64,000 nt of DNA from Tetraselmis striata (lineage: Eukaryota; Chlorophyta; Chlorodendrophyceae; Chlorodendrales; Chlorodendraceae): contig VCJN01003572.1 in assembly GCA_006384855.1 (NCBI GenBank), positions 186,001 through 250,000 on the forward strand, read 5' to 3'. This document shows, piece by piece, positions 1 to 10,835 of this stretch (its first letter is position 1; each line of letters starts with the position of its first letter). The position numbers and the translations under genes are program-made. The notes under the pieces were generated by a model. That model saw nothing but the letters and a program-made list of their open reading frames with translations, did no database searches and was not told the origin of the DNA.

Positions 1-2350
1 ATCCTCGGTGGGCGTCCCCGCCATAGGATCCTTGACACCTGAAGTCTTCTTCTGTCCCTATCTCGCCTCTCGCTCTCGTCGCTATGCCGCTTCTCTTGTG
101 GAATCCGGAACCATGTGCTCCGGTCACCGCTCCGAAACCAAGTGTTACAGCCCCCTTAGGACTTAGGCCGAATAGTCGTCTTTGTATTTAGTAATTTAGT
201 ACTTCGCCTTCACTTGTACTCGCGCTCGCAATGCTCATACTCGTACTTCGCTTGGCTTGTACTCGTTCTCGTCCGCCTCAGTCGCCAGTTCTTCGCTCCT
301 TCGTCGGCTCCCGCAGTACAAAGTACAGCAGTGTAGAGTACATAACACAGAGCGAGCAGGAAGGAGCGCTCATAGTCTAGAATCTGGTGGAGAAGAGCCC
401 ACCAGGTGGCGGACCGGCATAGAAGGTTCGACGGGCATTGCGTCATCGGGTATTTATGTTTTTTGCGCTGCGTGAAGCCGTGAACTTGCTGCCCAATGTT
501 GTGCATGCGTCACATATGTTGAGGCCTCTTGTACATCATGACTTGCATATATCTTGCTCGCTGATGCGCTTGATATGTATATATCCCGCTTGCTGATGTG
601 CGTTGCATGCTGCCATGTTGCACATGTGTACGTTGCTGCTGTGTTTGCTAATATGACATGCCGCTTCAAGGCAATGAAGCGAGAGGGCACTAGCTCATGG
701 TTGAGCTGCTCCTTATGCCTCATGCAGCCCGGGACGGGCAGGGGTATACGGAAAGGTGCGGCAGTGTCATGGCATATACATGTCCTCCTATCCATTGGCC
801 TGAACTGCAACCCCTTCGGCCGCCCTCGCTTCAAAGCGCGGAAAACAATGCTCGTGCTGACCGTCTTGCCGTATGGCCACGCGCCCTCAGTCGGCAAGCA
901 ATAGGGGCGGCCCCTACGGCCTCCTTTCCCTCGGCCATTCACCTCGCCGCCGAAGCACGTTTGTTGTTGATGACACGCAGCCTGCTCTCTTGCCGCGCAC
1001 GGTTATCGAAGCATTCTCCCGTTTCAGCGCGCCGAGCCCACCGGCAGACGAAGTTATCGCTACGGCCCATCGCACGCCTCGCTGTTTCAGCAACGTTTCC
1101 GACATGCTTCCGCAGCTTGATTGGCGCAGCCTCTCTATCTTCAAGCAACGTGTTTGTTGCCATGATTGTACGAGTTGCGTCGACAATTCTAGACGAGCGT
1201 ACCGGTGGGTTTTTGCTGAGCGGTAGGGGGGCCGAGAGAGAAAAGTGCCGGCTTTGTGGCGCTGCGCTGCTTATGATCTAGGAAGTCTGATTGGCGTGCA
1301 TATGCATCGGAATTTCCGAGGGTGTCAGCAGAAATTTGGCGTGTGTAGCGGTATACATATCTTCATGAATAAGTATATATGACGTCGTCATACACTCGGC
1401 CCCACGGATGCAGTGATAAATAGACACTGCATAGTATAATTGTATTTACCACGGAATTCCACGATTTCGGGTGCGCCCCTTTTAATGTACAATGGAAATG
1501 CCGACATTGAGCGCAATTCTATGGGGCGCCATCGATCGACTCCATAAGCCGCACTGGCGGAGTTAATCGATAATAAATAACTAGGCGGCCACTAGCGGGA
1601 AATCACGCATCTAGAGGAGAATATACCAAATACATCCTTGTAGTAGCACTGACGATCATGTATGTTATGCAGGTGGCGCGTATCCAAAGCTAAAAGTTAG
1701 CCAAAATGTGTAACGCCCCATGCATCCCACTATAGGCGTCAAAAGAAATGAACGGGTTTTCATCAGCCGAACTTCAAATCGGTGCCCCACGCAGTGTAGC
1801 GAGCCTTTCGGTACCGGGTATACATAACAAAAACAAAGCGCGATTGTCACTTTTGGGCTGCGGCCCGAGCGTTTAAGCGACGCTCGTTTCACGCACGCTC
1901 GCCCGTGCGCATGTTCGATTCGCCGTCGGCACATTTCCTCGAGGTGAAGCGGGCCCGCCGCACGCGAACCATGGTGCGAAATTGAAATTGGAATTGATTT
2001 ACAACATGCTGACTTGTTGATCTCCACTGCCCAAGCCGAGTTGCTTTTAGGACCTGCTTTATCCAACCGTTGTGGGAACCCTAGGGATTGCGGATGCAGC
2101 TTCCGGCCTTCCTCCTTGTCGCCCGCGCCCCTCCTCCTTTCATGCCGCTTGGTATTGCCCCCCCCCCCCCCCCCCCCCGCAGCGGGGCATGCTGCGAAGA
2201 CTTAGCGCGGACTTGGGCGCGGGCCCGGGTGCGACCAAATACCGCGCACAAATTTTGCAGCCACACTGTGACCTTCTGTAGTGCGTGCGTGTCCTGCGAT
2301 TTTTGCGTATTTTCTTGCTAACTAAAGATACCGCATTTTCTTGTTTACAA
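1..2350. other. Region without a recognised gene
   Basis: Several open frames of 100-190 codons overlap on both strands here (for example 697-1281 plus and 454-942 minus). None shows a recognisable domain, a start in good context or convincing splice sites. A poly-C run lies near 2160-2178. I see no RNA gene. The stretch reads as intergenic or decayed repeat sequence. Confidence 0.5.
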
Positions 2351-2354
2351 AGTA

Positions 2355-2600
2355 CAACCCTTGTCCCCTCGGTTGAGCGGTCGTCTCGTACGCAAGAGGT
2401 CCGGGTATCGATTCCTGGCCGATGTATTTTCGGCAATTATATCGCCCCGGCGTGTCCTGGGTTTACCCGGTTGATGCATTAGCCCTTCGGGGTTCGAATG
2501 AGGCAATGGTCTACGGGCTATGCCATACCTACGACTGCAGTTGGTGCAAGAGGTCAAGTGCTGGGGCGGCTTCGGCCGATGTCCCGGGGCGAACTTCATT
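2355..2600 (+). repeat. SINE-like repeat, copy 1 (tRNA-derived head)
   Basis: The head (about 2365-2422) resembles a tRNA gene: an A-box-like GGTTGAGCGGTC, then a B-box-like GGTATCGATTCC. The tail from about 2451 to 2596 matches a second copy at about 56008-56145 closely by eye, including a shared TTTACCCGGTTG and the block GGGGCGGCTTCGGCCGATGT. The copy at 55.8 kb also has a tRNA-like head, so a Pol III-transcribed SINE family is the simplest reading. A second GGGGTTCGAATGAGG block in the tail also resembles a B box. Ends and target duplications could not be fixed. Confidence 0.6.
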
Positions 2601-3640
2601 TTACTTTACCTTTACAGGTACCGCCGGCAATTTCTGTTTTTTTCCGGGGCGCACTAGGGGTGCGGGTGCTCGATCGCTGATGATTTTTGAAGCGCATACG
2701 CCAAGCGCGGCCATGGCATGGGCTCGCGACGCAAGAAAGCCGCAACATGACCCCGCATCATGTTTTCCGAGTAGGGCGTAGAAATACCCTAGATAACCTT
2801 AGATGGACACCGCATACATGTCGATGCGATCTAACACATTTTTATTTGGCAAAGTGTAGCATTTCACCGATGCTTGATGTAGGTCGCTAATATAATGCGT
2901 ATATGTCCATCAATCCACCGTACGCCACCGCCAAATCGTACCATATGCCATCGCATTAATTTCGCGACCACGACTAGGGCCGGCTGCTAGCTCGAGGAAA
3001 GATGAGGATATACCTGTATGCTCACAGAGCGGCAATCAGTTTATATTATTGGCGACCTGTGGCGTGCAGCCTGCGCACGGATTAAGACCCACTCGTTCAT
3101 TGATTTTGACGCCTGTAATAGAAATACAGTACGTCCCATCTACTGCCTCTTCATGCCGAGCTCTGTCCTTCCGACTGGGCCGAGCTTTGATGCGCCGCCC
3201 GCCGTCAAGGATCCGTCGTCGTCAATTATTACTGCTACCAGAACCTTGCTGTCGGCCGCCGACCCTCTCACCCAGGTGCGTGTTAGTGTGATCCAATCGC
3301 TAGCCCAGGTTGCTGAGGACCCCTCTTCCACGCACGCCGCACGCCCGCCGCAGTATAGCATCATCAAGTACCCCGATGAGTGTATGCATCGACGGCCGAA
3401 TCCTACTGTTATCCTTGCACGTGATCGAGATAGTATCCCGGGGCCACCCCGCCCGACTGCGCCCGTTGCTTACCCAGCTGGCGCTTCGTCGGGAGCACGC
3501 CCTTCTCACTGAAAGTCCTCAACCCGCAGAGCCCGAATCACCGTGCAGCTGTTGACACTCTGCGAAAAGAAAAGACGTGACGGCTGCCTAGGCGCGGTTT
3601 GATTCGCCGTCGGGCACTGGTGTTTTCCTGTTTTGTCCAC
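2601..3640. other. Region without a recognised gene
   Basis: A 164-codon frame at 3018-3512 (+) has no recognisable domain. A strong acceptor (a T/C-rich tract ending GTCCACAG) at about 3641 suggests that an upstream, perhaps non-coding, exon of the acidic protein gene lies somewhere in this interval. I could not place its donor. Confidence 0.35.
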
Positions 3641-3730
3641 AGGCGGAGGCGAGCCGTCGACAACCTCGACCGAGAGTCTCTACCCACCGATCAGCAACAG
3701 TCTCTACACATCGAGCAGCAGGTTGCGCAC

Positions 3731-4075
3731 ATGGACCAGGCGCAGAAGAGGAAAGCCGAAGAGGGCCCCAGCTGCTCCGACGAGGAGTGGACCGAAGGGG
3801 AGGAGGAGGAGGAGGAGGAGGAGGAGGAGGAGGAGGAGGACGGGGAGGGAAAGGAGGCGGCGATTACAGGTGGAGATAAAATAGAGGGCATCTCTTTCGT
3901 GTGGAAGCTTCGCAAGCGCGAGTACGGGCGCGCAAGCTCCTCCATCAACGGCGTCATTGTTGTTGACGGCAAGCGCGCGGGCATCGTCGAGGGCACCATA
4001 TTTCATCGGAAGCAGGTTTTCAGTGCCGGGATCTATGGCTCAAACCCACTCACGTTCCACTGTGTAGCTGACGAG
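3731..4075 (+). CDS. First coding exon of an unrecognised acidic protein
   Basis: I do not recognise this family. The frame opens with ATG at 3731, 70 bases after a strong acceptor near 3641, and reads MDQAQKRKAEEG, followed by an uninterrupted glutamate run encoded by GAG/GAA repeats (about 3797-3840). A globular segment follows from about residue 53, with an IEGISFVW start and a HRKQVF block, ending at ADE. The exon probably ends at 4075 in phase 0, because GAG is followed by the good donor GTGAGC. The intron would then contain the large hexanucleotide satellite at 4.2-4.6 kb. No downstream exon could be identified, so the protein is partial. The frame stays open to 4183, so an unspliced ORF is possible but less likely. 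The compact folded-looking block makes this more than a low-complexity artefact. Confidence 0.45.
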
Positions 4076-4196
4076 GTGAGCTGTACAACGACGCCCCCGC
4101 ATCTGACAGACGCCATTCCCTTCCTCCAAAACTTTGTCTATCCATCGCCGCTCCTCTTTGATGTGCCTTTCCTCCCATTGTGACATTCCATCTGGA

Positions 4197-4622
<426 letters not shown>

Positions 4623-4650
4623 CAGGCTGGTGTGGGGATGCGTGGCAACA

Positions 4651-4905
4651 AGGGTTTCACTGGTGCCAGTCCTGTCCCGGGGGCGGGGAAAAACTTGTAC
4701 TGGCATAATCACGATAATATTAGGCTGTAAAACTTAAGCTTATTGACCCGTGTCATTGGGCTCGGGTGGGGTGCGAGTACAATATTCTGCCAGGGTTTCA
4801 CTGGTGCCAGTCCTGTCCCGGGGGCGAAAAAGCAACTATACTGGCATATTCACGATTATTAGGGTGCTGCAGATCAGGCTGTAAAACTTCAAGCACATTG
4901 ACCCG
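4651..4905 (+). repeat. Dispersed repeat family A, two tandem copies
   Basis: Two direct copies, about 4651-4750 and 4792-4905, start with GGTTTCACTGGTGCCAGTCC, run through a CCCGGGGGCG core and an A-run, and end in a GGCTGTAAAACTT...TTGACCCG block. The same head recurs at about 34300-34345 (+), and a diverged inverted copy lies near 55440-55500. Copy 2 carries a small insertion before the GGCTGTAAAAC block. No coding capacity is seen. The family may be the terminus of a non-autonomous element. Confidence 0.75.
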
Positions 4906-4924
4906 CCTACTCGCTTGAGCGTCA

Positions 4925-5251
4925 GCCCCCCCCCCCCCCCCCCCCCCCGGCCAATCATGAAGGGCAATAAGTTGTTCGTGTTCCGTCATCAAAAATGGAT
5001 TGACCCTTTGTCGTGCCGACCGCTGCTGTGACTGGGTGATGGGGCAATCCAGCGGTGGCAGCTGCAGGCGGTCACATGGTGAATGTGTCCCCACCATCAC
5101 ACAAGTTCCCGGATGGTTTACCAAGCCCCGCCTGCTTGTCTTCGGATGGGAGAGAGTTGTTGCTCTTAGGAAACAGCAGGACTGGAGGCCACGAGCCCCG
5201 CATTCAAAGTATGCCTTGGTGACAGGCCTCCGGCGCACCAGGCTTCGGGCG
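4925..5251. other. Intergenic: poly-C run and 3' flank of the PrmC gene
   Basis: A poly-C run lies at about 4926-4948. An open frame starting near 5000 (+) runs into the last PrmC exon on the opposite strand and is probably a shadow. No TGTAA signal was seen on the minus strand in this flank. Confidence 0.4.
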
Positions 5252-7075
5252 TCACGACGACCGGCGGCACGTCACGAAGCGGTCGACCCCCCGGAGGTCG
5301 GCGCGGATGCGAATGTCTTCAAAGGCGCCAGTGTCCGCAAGCATGGCCGCGATGACCTGCGTCTGGTGGCCGCCCTCCGTCTGGACGCCGGCGCACGCGG
5401 GGTGTCAGCGGCAAGGAGCGGAGCACACTCAGTGGACCACACCAAGTCGATTGGGAACTGATTACGGCGAGTCGCCTGGTCGGTCTCCAACGCCAAAGCT
5501 CGGCCACTGTTGCAGCACCCACTTGGTGACTCATTGCTTGTACACGGTGACTTTCTATCCATCTAGGGTTTATTGTCTAGGGTTGGTCCATATAGGCCTA
5601 TAAGCCCTGCTACACACTGTCCAGCTCAGATACTCTCATCAACATGCACCTTGCCGCCTCGGCCCACGGCCCCGCAGCCCAACACATCTCAACCCTCACC
5701 CCGTTTGCTTGGGGATTGTACATGGCAAGTTCAGGGTTTCGGGGTTTCCAAGCCCTTGCGATTGCATGCTTTCCAGCTGCTTGTCGCGTAGGGTCTATGG
5801 CCATAGACCCTAATATCGTGGCATTACTAGGTCTATACTCCCCCCTCCCCCCCCCCCCCCCCCCCCCCCAAAGAAGGCGGGGGGGGGAGGGGGGGGCACG
5901 CGCACCTCCAGGGCCAGGAAGCCGCCCGGCAGCAGCATCTCCGCGGCACCGGCGGTCACGCAGCGCACGCTGTCCAGCCCGTCCCCCTCGCCGCCGTCCA
6001 GCGCCAGCGACGGCTCGTGCCGCCCCACCTCCGCCTGCAGCCCCTCCAGCTTCCACCTGCCCCGGGGCGCGCCCCAGGCCTCGTTGTTACCCCCACCTCA
6101 GGCAAATGAAGGGGGTCGAGGGGGGCGCTCTGCTCCCGGGGTGAGCCGCCTCACCTGGGAATGTAGGGCGGGTTGCTGAGGATGCCGCCCACCTGGCCCC
6201 GCAGAGCGCCCACCGGCTCATACCTGATGCGGCAGCGGCAGCATCGGCATTGGCAGCATCGGCAGCGGCACCGGCATCGGCATTGGCACCGGCATCAGCA
6301 CTGTCACCGGCATCGGCTCAGGGCAGCAGCATCGGCAGCAGCATTGGCAGCAGCATCGGCACCGGCATTGGCATCGGCTCAGGGCAGCAGCATCGGCATT
6401 CGCACCGGCACCGGCACCGGCATCGGCATCAGTATCGGCAGCTGCAGCTGTGATCGCAAACCGCCCACGGTATGTCTTCTGCCAGCCAAAACACAAAGTC
6501 TAGAAACCAGCCTGCATGACACTGGCTATCCACCCCCTAGAGTGCCACTAATGGGGGCCTGCATTTGGCCATGGGCAGGGGTGTAGCTTCCCGGCTGGAC
6601 TCCCTCACCGCCGTTCAGCAGGATGTCAAGCAGCGGCCGGGGGCAGCGTGGGAGGCGGGAAAGGGGGCAGGGGCGGGAGGCGCGCACCAGCTGCCCAGCA
6701 CGACCCGCACGGTGCCGCCCAGCTGCTCCCGCTCCACGTTCAGTGCCGCCCAGCGCGCCGCCTCGGGCGACGTGTCCACCGCCCACACGCGCACCTGCGC
6801 GCCACCGCACCACACCGCCGCCACCTCAGCAAGGTCCACCACCGGGGAGCCGCGACACCCGGCAAGGCTGCGCCCGCTGCGACTCGGCCGACCGCCCTCG
6901 CCAAACCCATCGAGCAAAGCTGCCCCCCCCCCCCCCCCCCAACCTGCCTCCGCCCCGTGCCCCGTGCCACCGCCTACTACTACCAAGTACAGTCATGCCT
7001 CCTTGTTGAGCTGCAGAGCGGTGCCACCGCCTGACGATGAGCGCAAAGCAAACATAACCTGGCATCATGGAGAGA

Positions 7076-7115
<40 letters not shown>

Positions 7116-8969
7116 CAAGTGTGTGTGTGTGTTGGGGGGGGGGGGGGGGGGCGGGGGGGAGCAGCTGCATGGGCAGCTGGCCGCCCCTCCCGCCAGTCAG
7201 CAAGCAACGCCCCAGGTGTGGCTGAGGGCCGCCGGTCCGTGTCCGCGTGGGTGTCACCTCCTCCCCCAGCCCGCAGCATGCGGCCCAGCGCGACCGCCAG
7301 CGCGCCGCTCCCGGTGCCGAGGTCCACCCACGGCGCGCCCGCCAGCGCCCCGCCCTCCCGACGCGCCGCCGCCAGCACCTCCTCCGCAAAGTCCACCATC
7401 AGCTCCGTCTCCGGGCGCGGGATGAGGCAGCCCGGCCCCACCGCCAGCACCAGGTCCCGCCAGTGGCAGCTGCCCAGCAGGTACTGGATCGGCACCCGCT
7501 CCTGCGCCATCCACGCACAGTCACCCTCCATCGACGGCTCAGCTGCACAGTGTCAGCCACTCAACAGGCAGTTGTGACCCGCCTCCTCTGAGGTTGGCGC
7601 CCCTCCGGGTGATGCTCCCCAATGCGGGTGCCGAGTTTCGTACAGATTCGAATGCGGATGCTCTTTTGCTGATGCCAACGCTGATGTTCGTGTGAATGTG
7701 AACGCCCATGCAGATGGGGATATGGATGCTGATGCCAATGTGCAGACATTGGCGAATACTGTTGATGCCAATGCTGGTCTTCAGGTGGATGAAAAAGCCA
7801 GTGCCATTGTGGATACGGATGGCGATGCTGAGACCAATAAAGATGTCGATGCGGATTCCAATTCCGATGCCGATGCCGATGCCAATGCTGCTGCTTGTGT
7901 GGATGCCGATGCCGGTGTGGATGCCGTTGAAATTGCCGAGGCTGATGCTGGTGTTTCATGCGGACTCGGATGTTGATGTCAATGCGAATGCTCATGGTTG
8001 TGTGGATATGTATGCCGATACAAATGCGATGTCAACCCCCATGCTGATGCTGATGTTGATGCTGCGCACAGACAAGGGCTTCAGGCCCCTGCCACGACTT
8101 GGCGACATTGAGGCGGGAGGCACTGCACTGTACCTGTACGCGCTGCTTCCATATGGCTCGTAGCTGGTCCAGGTCTGCCCGGCTTGCAAGCTGCACGCCC
8201 TCCCCCTTCCCTGACGCCGCCAGCTCGCGCTGCAGCTGCCTCCATGGCATGCTGACCACGCCGCCGTCGCTGTTGTGCAGCCCCTAGGGAGGGAGGGGAT
8301 GAGGGCCGCCCTACCACGTGAGCCTCGCGGAGAGATGCCCGGCACAGCTCCATTGCTTGCAGGTGGGTATCGCAGCCACGCTTACCGCTATCGCGTCCTC
8401 CACCAGCCAGGTGAGCTCCACCTGCAGTCGCAGGGGCGAGTGGCGAGCGGGGAGCGGCGTGATGTCTATAGCGCCGACAAGCAGGCAGCAGCTCTATCAC
8501 GACACGGAGAAGGCTGGCTGGCAGGGGGAGCGATAGGAAGGCGCGCCGCAGGCGGGCCCACCTGCAGCTCGCTCGGCGTCGGGTCGTCGCTGTTACCGGC
8601 GGCGCTGCCAGAGAACACTGCCGCCCCCTGGGCGGCCGCGTCGCTCTCCCACCGCCGCAGCTCCGCCAACTCGATGCGGTACCGAGGCTCGCGCTCCGCC
8701 AGCGGCGTCGCTTGCAGCTCAGGCTCAAACCTTACGCCCGTCACCGAGCGGCTAGGCAGCGCCGACAGCGCAAAGCCGCGACTGGTCGGTTCGTCGGATG
8801 GTATCGCGCCGACGCGCGCTCCTACTCGTGCCTTTGTCGGTGTGACGACTTGTCGACAGAGCGCCGCGGGCAGAGACCCTCGGCACGGCGCCGCCGGCCG
8901 CCCCCGGCCCAGCGCGGCTCTAGCCCTGCGCCCGCAGCTGCGCCAGGGTAGCCGTCTTGCGCATTGCAT
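5252..8969 (-). CDS. prmC: PrmC/HemK-type protein-(glutamine-N5) methyltransferase, eight exons
   Basis: PrmC enzymes use S-adenosylmethionine to methylate the GGQ glutamine of peptide-release factors. Reconstructed exons on the minus strand: 8969-8562, 8421-8386, 8283-8134, 7501-about 7271, 6794-6688, 6223-6155, 6056-5906 and 5380-5252 (stop TGA), about 426 residues. Visible hallmarks are QYLLG and a WRDLVL insert as in plant/algal HemK, IPRPETE, motif I DLGTGSG (about 258-264), AVDTSPEA, the catalytic SNPPYIP (NPPY about 328-331), RHEPSLALDGG, and the C-terminal TEGGHQTQ...RFV. The Arg/Ala-rich N-terminus before the conserved region looks like an organelle transit peptide, which would fit action on organellar release factors. 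All junctions are in phase except the one after exon 4. The obvious GT donor at 7257 ends exon 4 in phase 1, but exon 5 must be entered in phase 0. A GC donor (CGG|GCTGGG) at about 7271/7270 would fit. Introns hold two minisatellites and G/C tracts. Confidence 0.93.
5840..5900. repeat. Poly-C/poly-G tracts in PrmC intron 7
   Basis: A run of C (with one T) at about 5840-5869 is followed by a G-rich block at about 5879-5896. In the sense direction of PrmC, C-rich sequence begins within ten bases of the donor GTGCGCGTG. The two complementary runs could form a hairpin. Confidence 0.8.
6231..6450. repeat. Degenerate GGCATC/GCAGCA minisatellite in PrmC intron 5
   Basis: About 220 bases of six-base units (GGCATC, GGCAGC, ACCGGC variants) lie in the intron between exons 5 and 6 of PrmC, immediately before the exon-6 acceptor. 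Because the unit is six bases, open frames appear on both strands. They are not genes. Confidence 0.85.
7076..7160. repeat. (GA)n microsatellite, (GT)n and poly-G in PrmC intron 4
   Basis: A (GA)n run at about 7076-7114 is followed by a short (GT)n and a G run at about 7134-7157, all within the intron between exons 4 and 5 of the minus-strand PrmC gene. Confidence 0.9.
7620..8065. repeat. Degenerate GATGCC minisatellite in PrmC intron 3
   Basis: About 445 bases of degenerate GATGCN/GAATGC six-base units fill most of the intron between exons 3 and 4 of PrmC. Translation gives Asp-Ala-rich peptides on the plus strand and His-rich peptides on the minus strand. Both come from the repeat period, not from coding constraint. 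Confidence 0.85.
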
Positions 8970-9900
8970 CCTGCGGCACCAGAGAGCGGGTGGTATTGCT
9001 GATAGGGTGACTCGTGTGCCGGCTCGGGCCGGACTCGGGCAGACGCCGAGGACGCAGATGAAGGCGAATCGAAATTGATGGGTGTGGTCACACGATGAAG
9101 GCGAATCACCCGGCGCTGAGTGGGTTCTGCTGCTTTTAAAATGCAGCTTTTTCCTTCCCCAGTAGTCGCTGCTTTCCCTGGCCTTCATTATCTTGACGTT
9201 CTTGAATGTTGCGTCTAGCTCATGTCGTAATCATTATCTTGACGTTCTCCCTGTATTAACCAAAAAGATCAGAACACCAGTACCAGTGAAGGGCCTGGAC
9301 CGGTTCTGGTGTGAATTACAAAAAAGGCCGGTAAAATCCACTGACCGCTATCCACAGCAGTACATTACCAGTGCTCAAACAGGGGGGTCGGGACGGACCC
9401 AGTGCGGTTACCATGCTGGTCAACACGGTGTCCAAGACTAATTTGGGGCATGTGGGCAATATGCGACCCACTCGGACAAAACCGACGAAAGCCCTATACA
9501 GGGTGCCGAATCCAGGGTTGGTGGGTGGGTCTGCCGGGATAGAGAAGTGGCAGGAAAGTCGACCTCGGTATACCTCCGCATGTTTTTTGTATGTTCATGA
9601 AAATAGAGCAGCCCGAAGTCTTGTTTCCTGCCTTTATCGGGCACGGACAGCTATGCAGCTAGCGGCGCCAGGGAGGCAAACAAGACAAGGAGCCTCGTCT
9701 AGATTCCCGCCAGTACGAGCAGTTTTTTCCCTCCCGACACTAAGAGCAAGGCAGGATCCGCATGGCTGCTCTGCGTCGGGCCGTCGGCCGTGATGGAGGG
9801 GGCAGATGGTAGGGCAGCGCGAGCAGCGCGGCGCACCGTGGGGTCTACTACCGCACTTGCGAGCACCTCGTCGCCAGTGTGCTCCCCGCCTAGATAGCTC
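8970..9900. other. PrmC upstream region with dispersed repeat fragment
   Basis: No gene recognised. At about 9270-9345 a segment resembles the sequence downstream of the family-A copy at 34.3 kb: both contain GGTGTGAATTAC, an A-rich stretch, a GG...GTAA core and AAATCCAC. This suggests that the two loci carry relics of the same element. Confidence 0.5.
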
Positions 9901-9929
9901 TTCGGACGAGCCGTGTGCCGGCCCGGTCG

Positions 9930-10388
9930 ATGATGCCGGCCAGCCTTAGCGTGGCCAACCCCTCCCCGCCTCCATCTCCCGATATCGCATCATTGTCGAC
10001 TGACTCATTGTCGTCAACCGCTTCATGGAAGGACATGGAACATTGCCCCAGCTGCGCTAGGAGTAAAGAAGCTATTGGTCGGAATAACCGCGTGCAACAC
10101 ATGGCGGCTTATTCTAGGAAACCCGCAGCTAATAAGCAAGCATCCGTGCTAGTACCGCCGGTAGCTAGCTGCGCATCCTCGGCCGACGCTGCAGAGGCGG
10201 CTTCGGAACGGGATTGGGTGCCACATTGCACGGACTGCAACATGTCGTTCGAGGTCAAGGGTATGAACCGTGCAAACGTAAAGCGGCACATGGCAAAACA
10301 TGGTTTGCCATGGGAGGACGGCCAACCGTTCCCACAGCCAAAGCGCCGCGAGGCGTCGCTCTTCCAGATGCTGTCTCGAGACATCTGA
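9930..10388 (+). CDS. Small C2H2-like zinc-finger protein or transposon fragment
   Basis: The 152-codon frame starts at tandem ATG codons (9930, 9933) and ends TGA. It has a Ser/Pro-rich N-terminus, then CPSC...H (about residue 38), and a clearer finger near residue 103: CTDC, a 16-residue loop with Phe, then HMAKH. The spacing is looser than a classical C2H2 finger and recalls BED-type or transposase N-terminal fingers. A second Cys/His-rich frame follows at 10605-10835. I do not recognise the protein. It could be a standalone regulator, an exon of a longer gene or a decayed transposase. The repeat-rich surroundings favour the last. Confidence 0.4.
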   Translation: MMPASLSVANPSPPPSPDIASLSTDSLSSTASWKDMEHCPSCARSKEAIGRNNRVQHMAAYSRKPAANKQASVLVPPVASCASSADAAEAASERDWVPHCTDCNMSFEVKGMNRANVKRHMAKHGLPWEDGQPFPQPKRREASLFQMLSRDI

Positions 10389-10604
10389 TCAGCCGCTCCA
10401 AGCGTCGCCTGAATCTTCGTCGCCGCCGCCTCCCGGTTCGCACGAGGACGGCTGTTCCACGCCTCAGCCCGCGCATGTCACTAATATTGACTTCATGGAC
10501 GTCGACGTTGAGGAGGCTCAAGCCACACATATGCGCATGTCGAGGGTGTAGATATGCTCTGGTGGCGTTGAACAACGATTCTTCCAACGAAGTCGCCTAG
10601 GCCC

Positions 10605-10835
10605 GGGGGTACAAATTCGTGCATTTGTCTGAGTTGCCAGACTCCGAATGGATTCTTCTGGGGCGAGGATGGGCCGCTCGTTTCTCCGTTTCATCTTCAC
10701 CACAAGCAAAAGCGGAAGGGCCGTCCTCTTCCTTTCACTGAGACCATTTATGGGAATTTACATGATCATTCTTCCTGCACATGTGACTCCCACTATGCAT
10801 GTTGCTTGCCTTGGGTAGCTCAATATATTCGCTGA
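10605..10835 (+). pseudogene. Cys/His-rich open stretch downstream of the zinc-finger frame
   Basis: An open 76-codon frame without its own ATG reads CICLSCQTPNGFFWG near the start and CTCDSHYACC near the end, with HLHHKQKRK between. It ends TGA at 10835. Cys/His-rich content with aromatic residues looks like real former coding sequence. A CCTAG just before it could be an acceptor. It may be an exon or a remnant belonging with the 9930 frame. Confidence 0.35.

Noticed and set aside
7692-8163. Asp-Ala-rich frames on the plus strand
   Set aside because: They are produced by the GATGCC minisatellite inside a PrmC intron. There is no domain or codon constraint.
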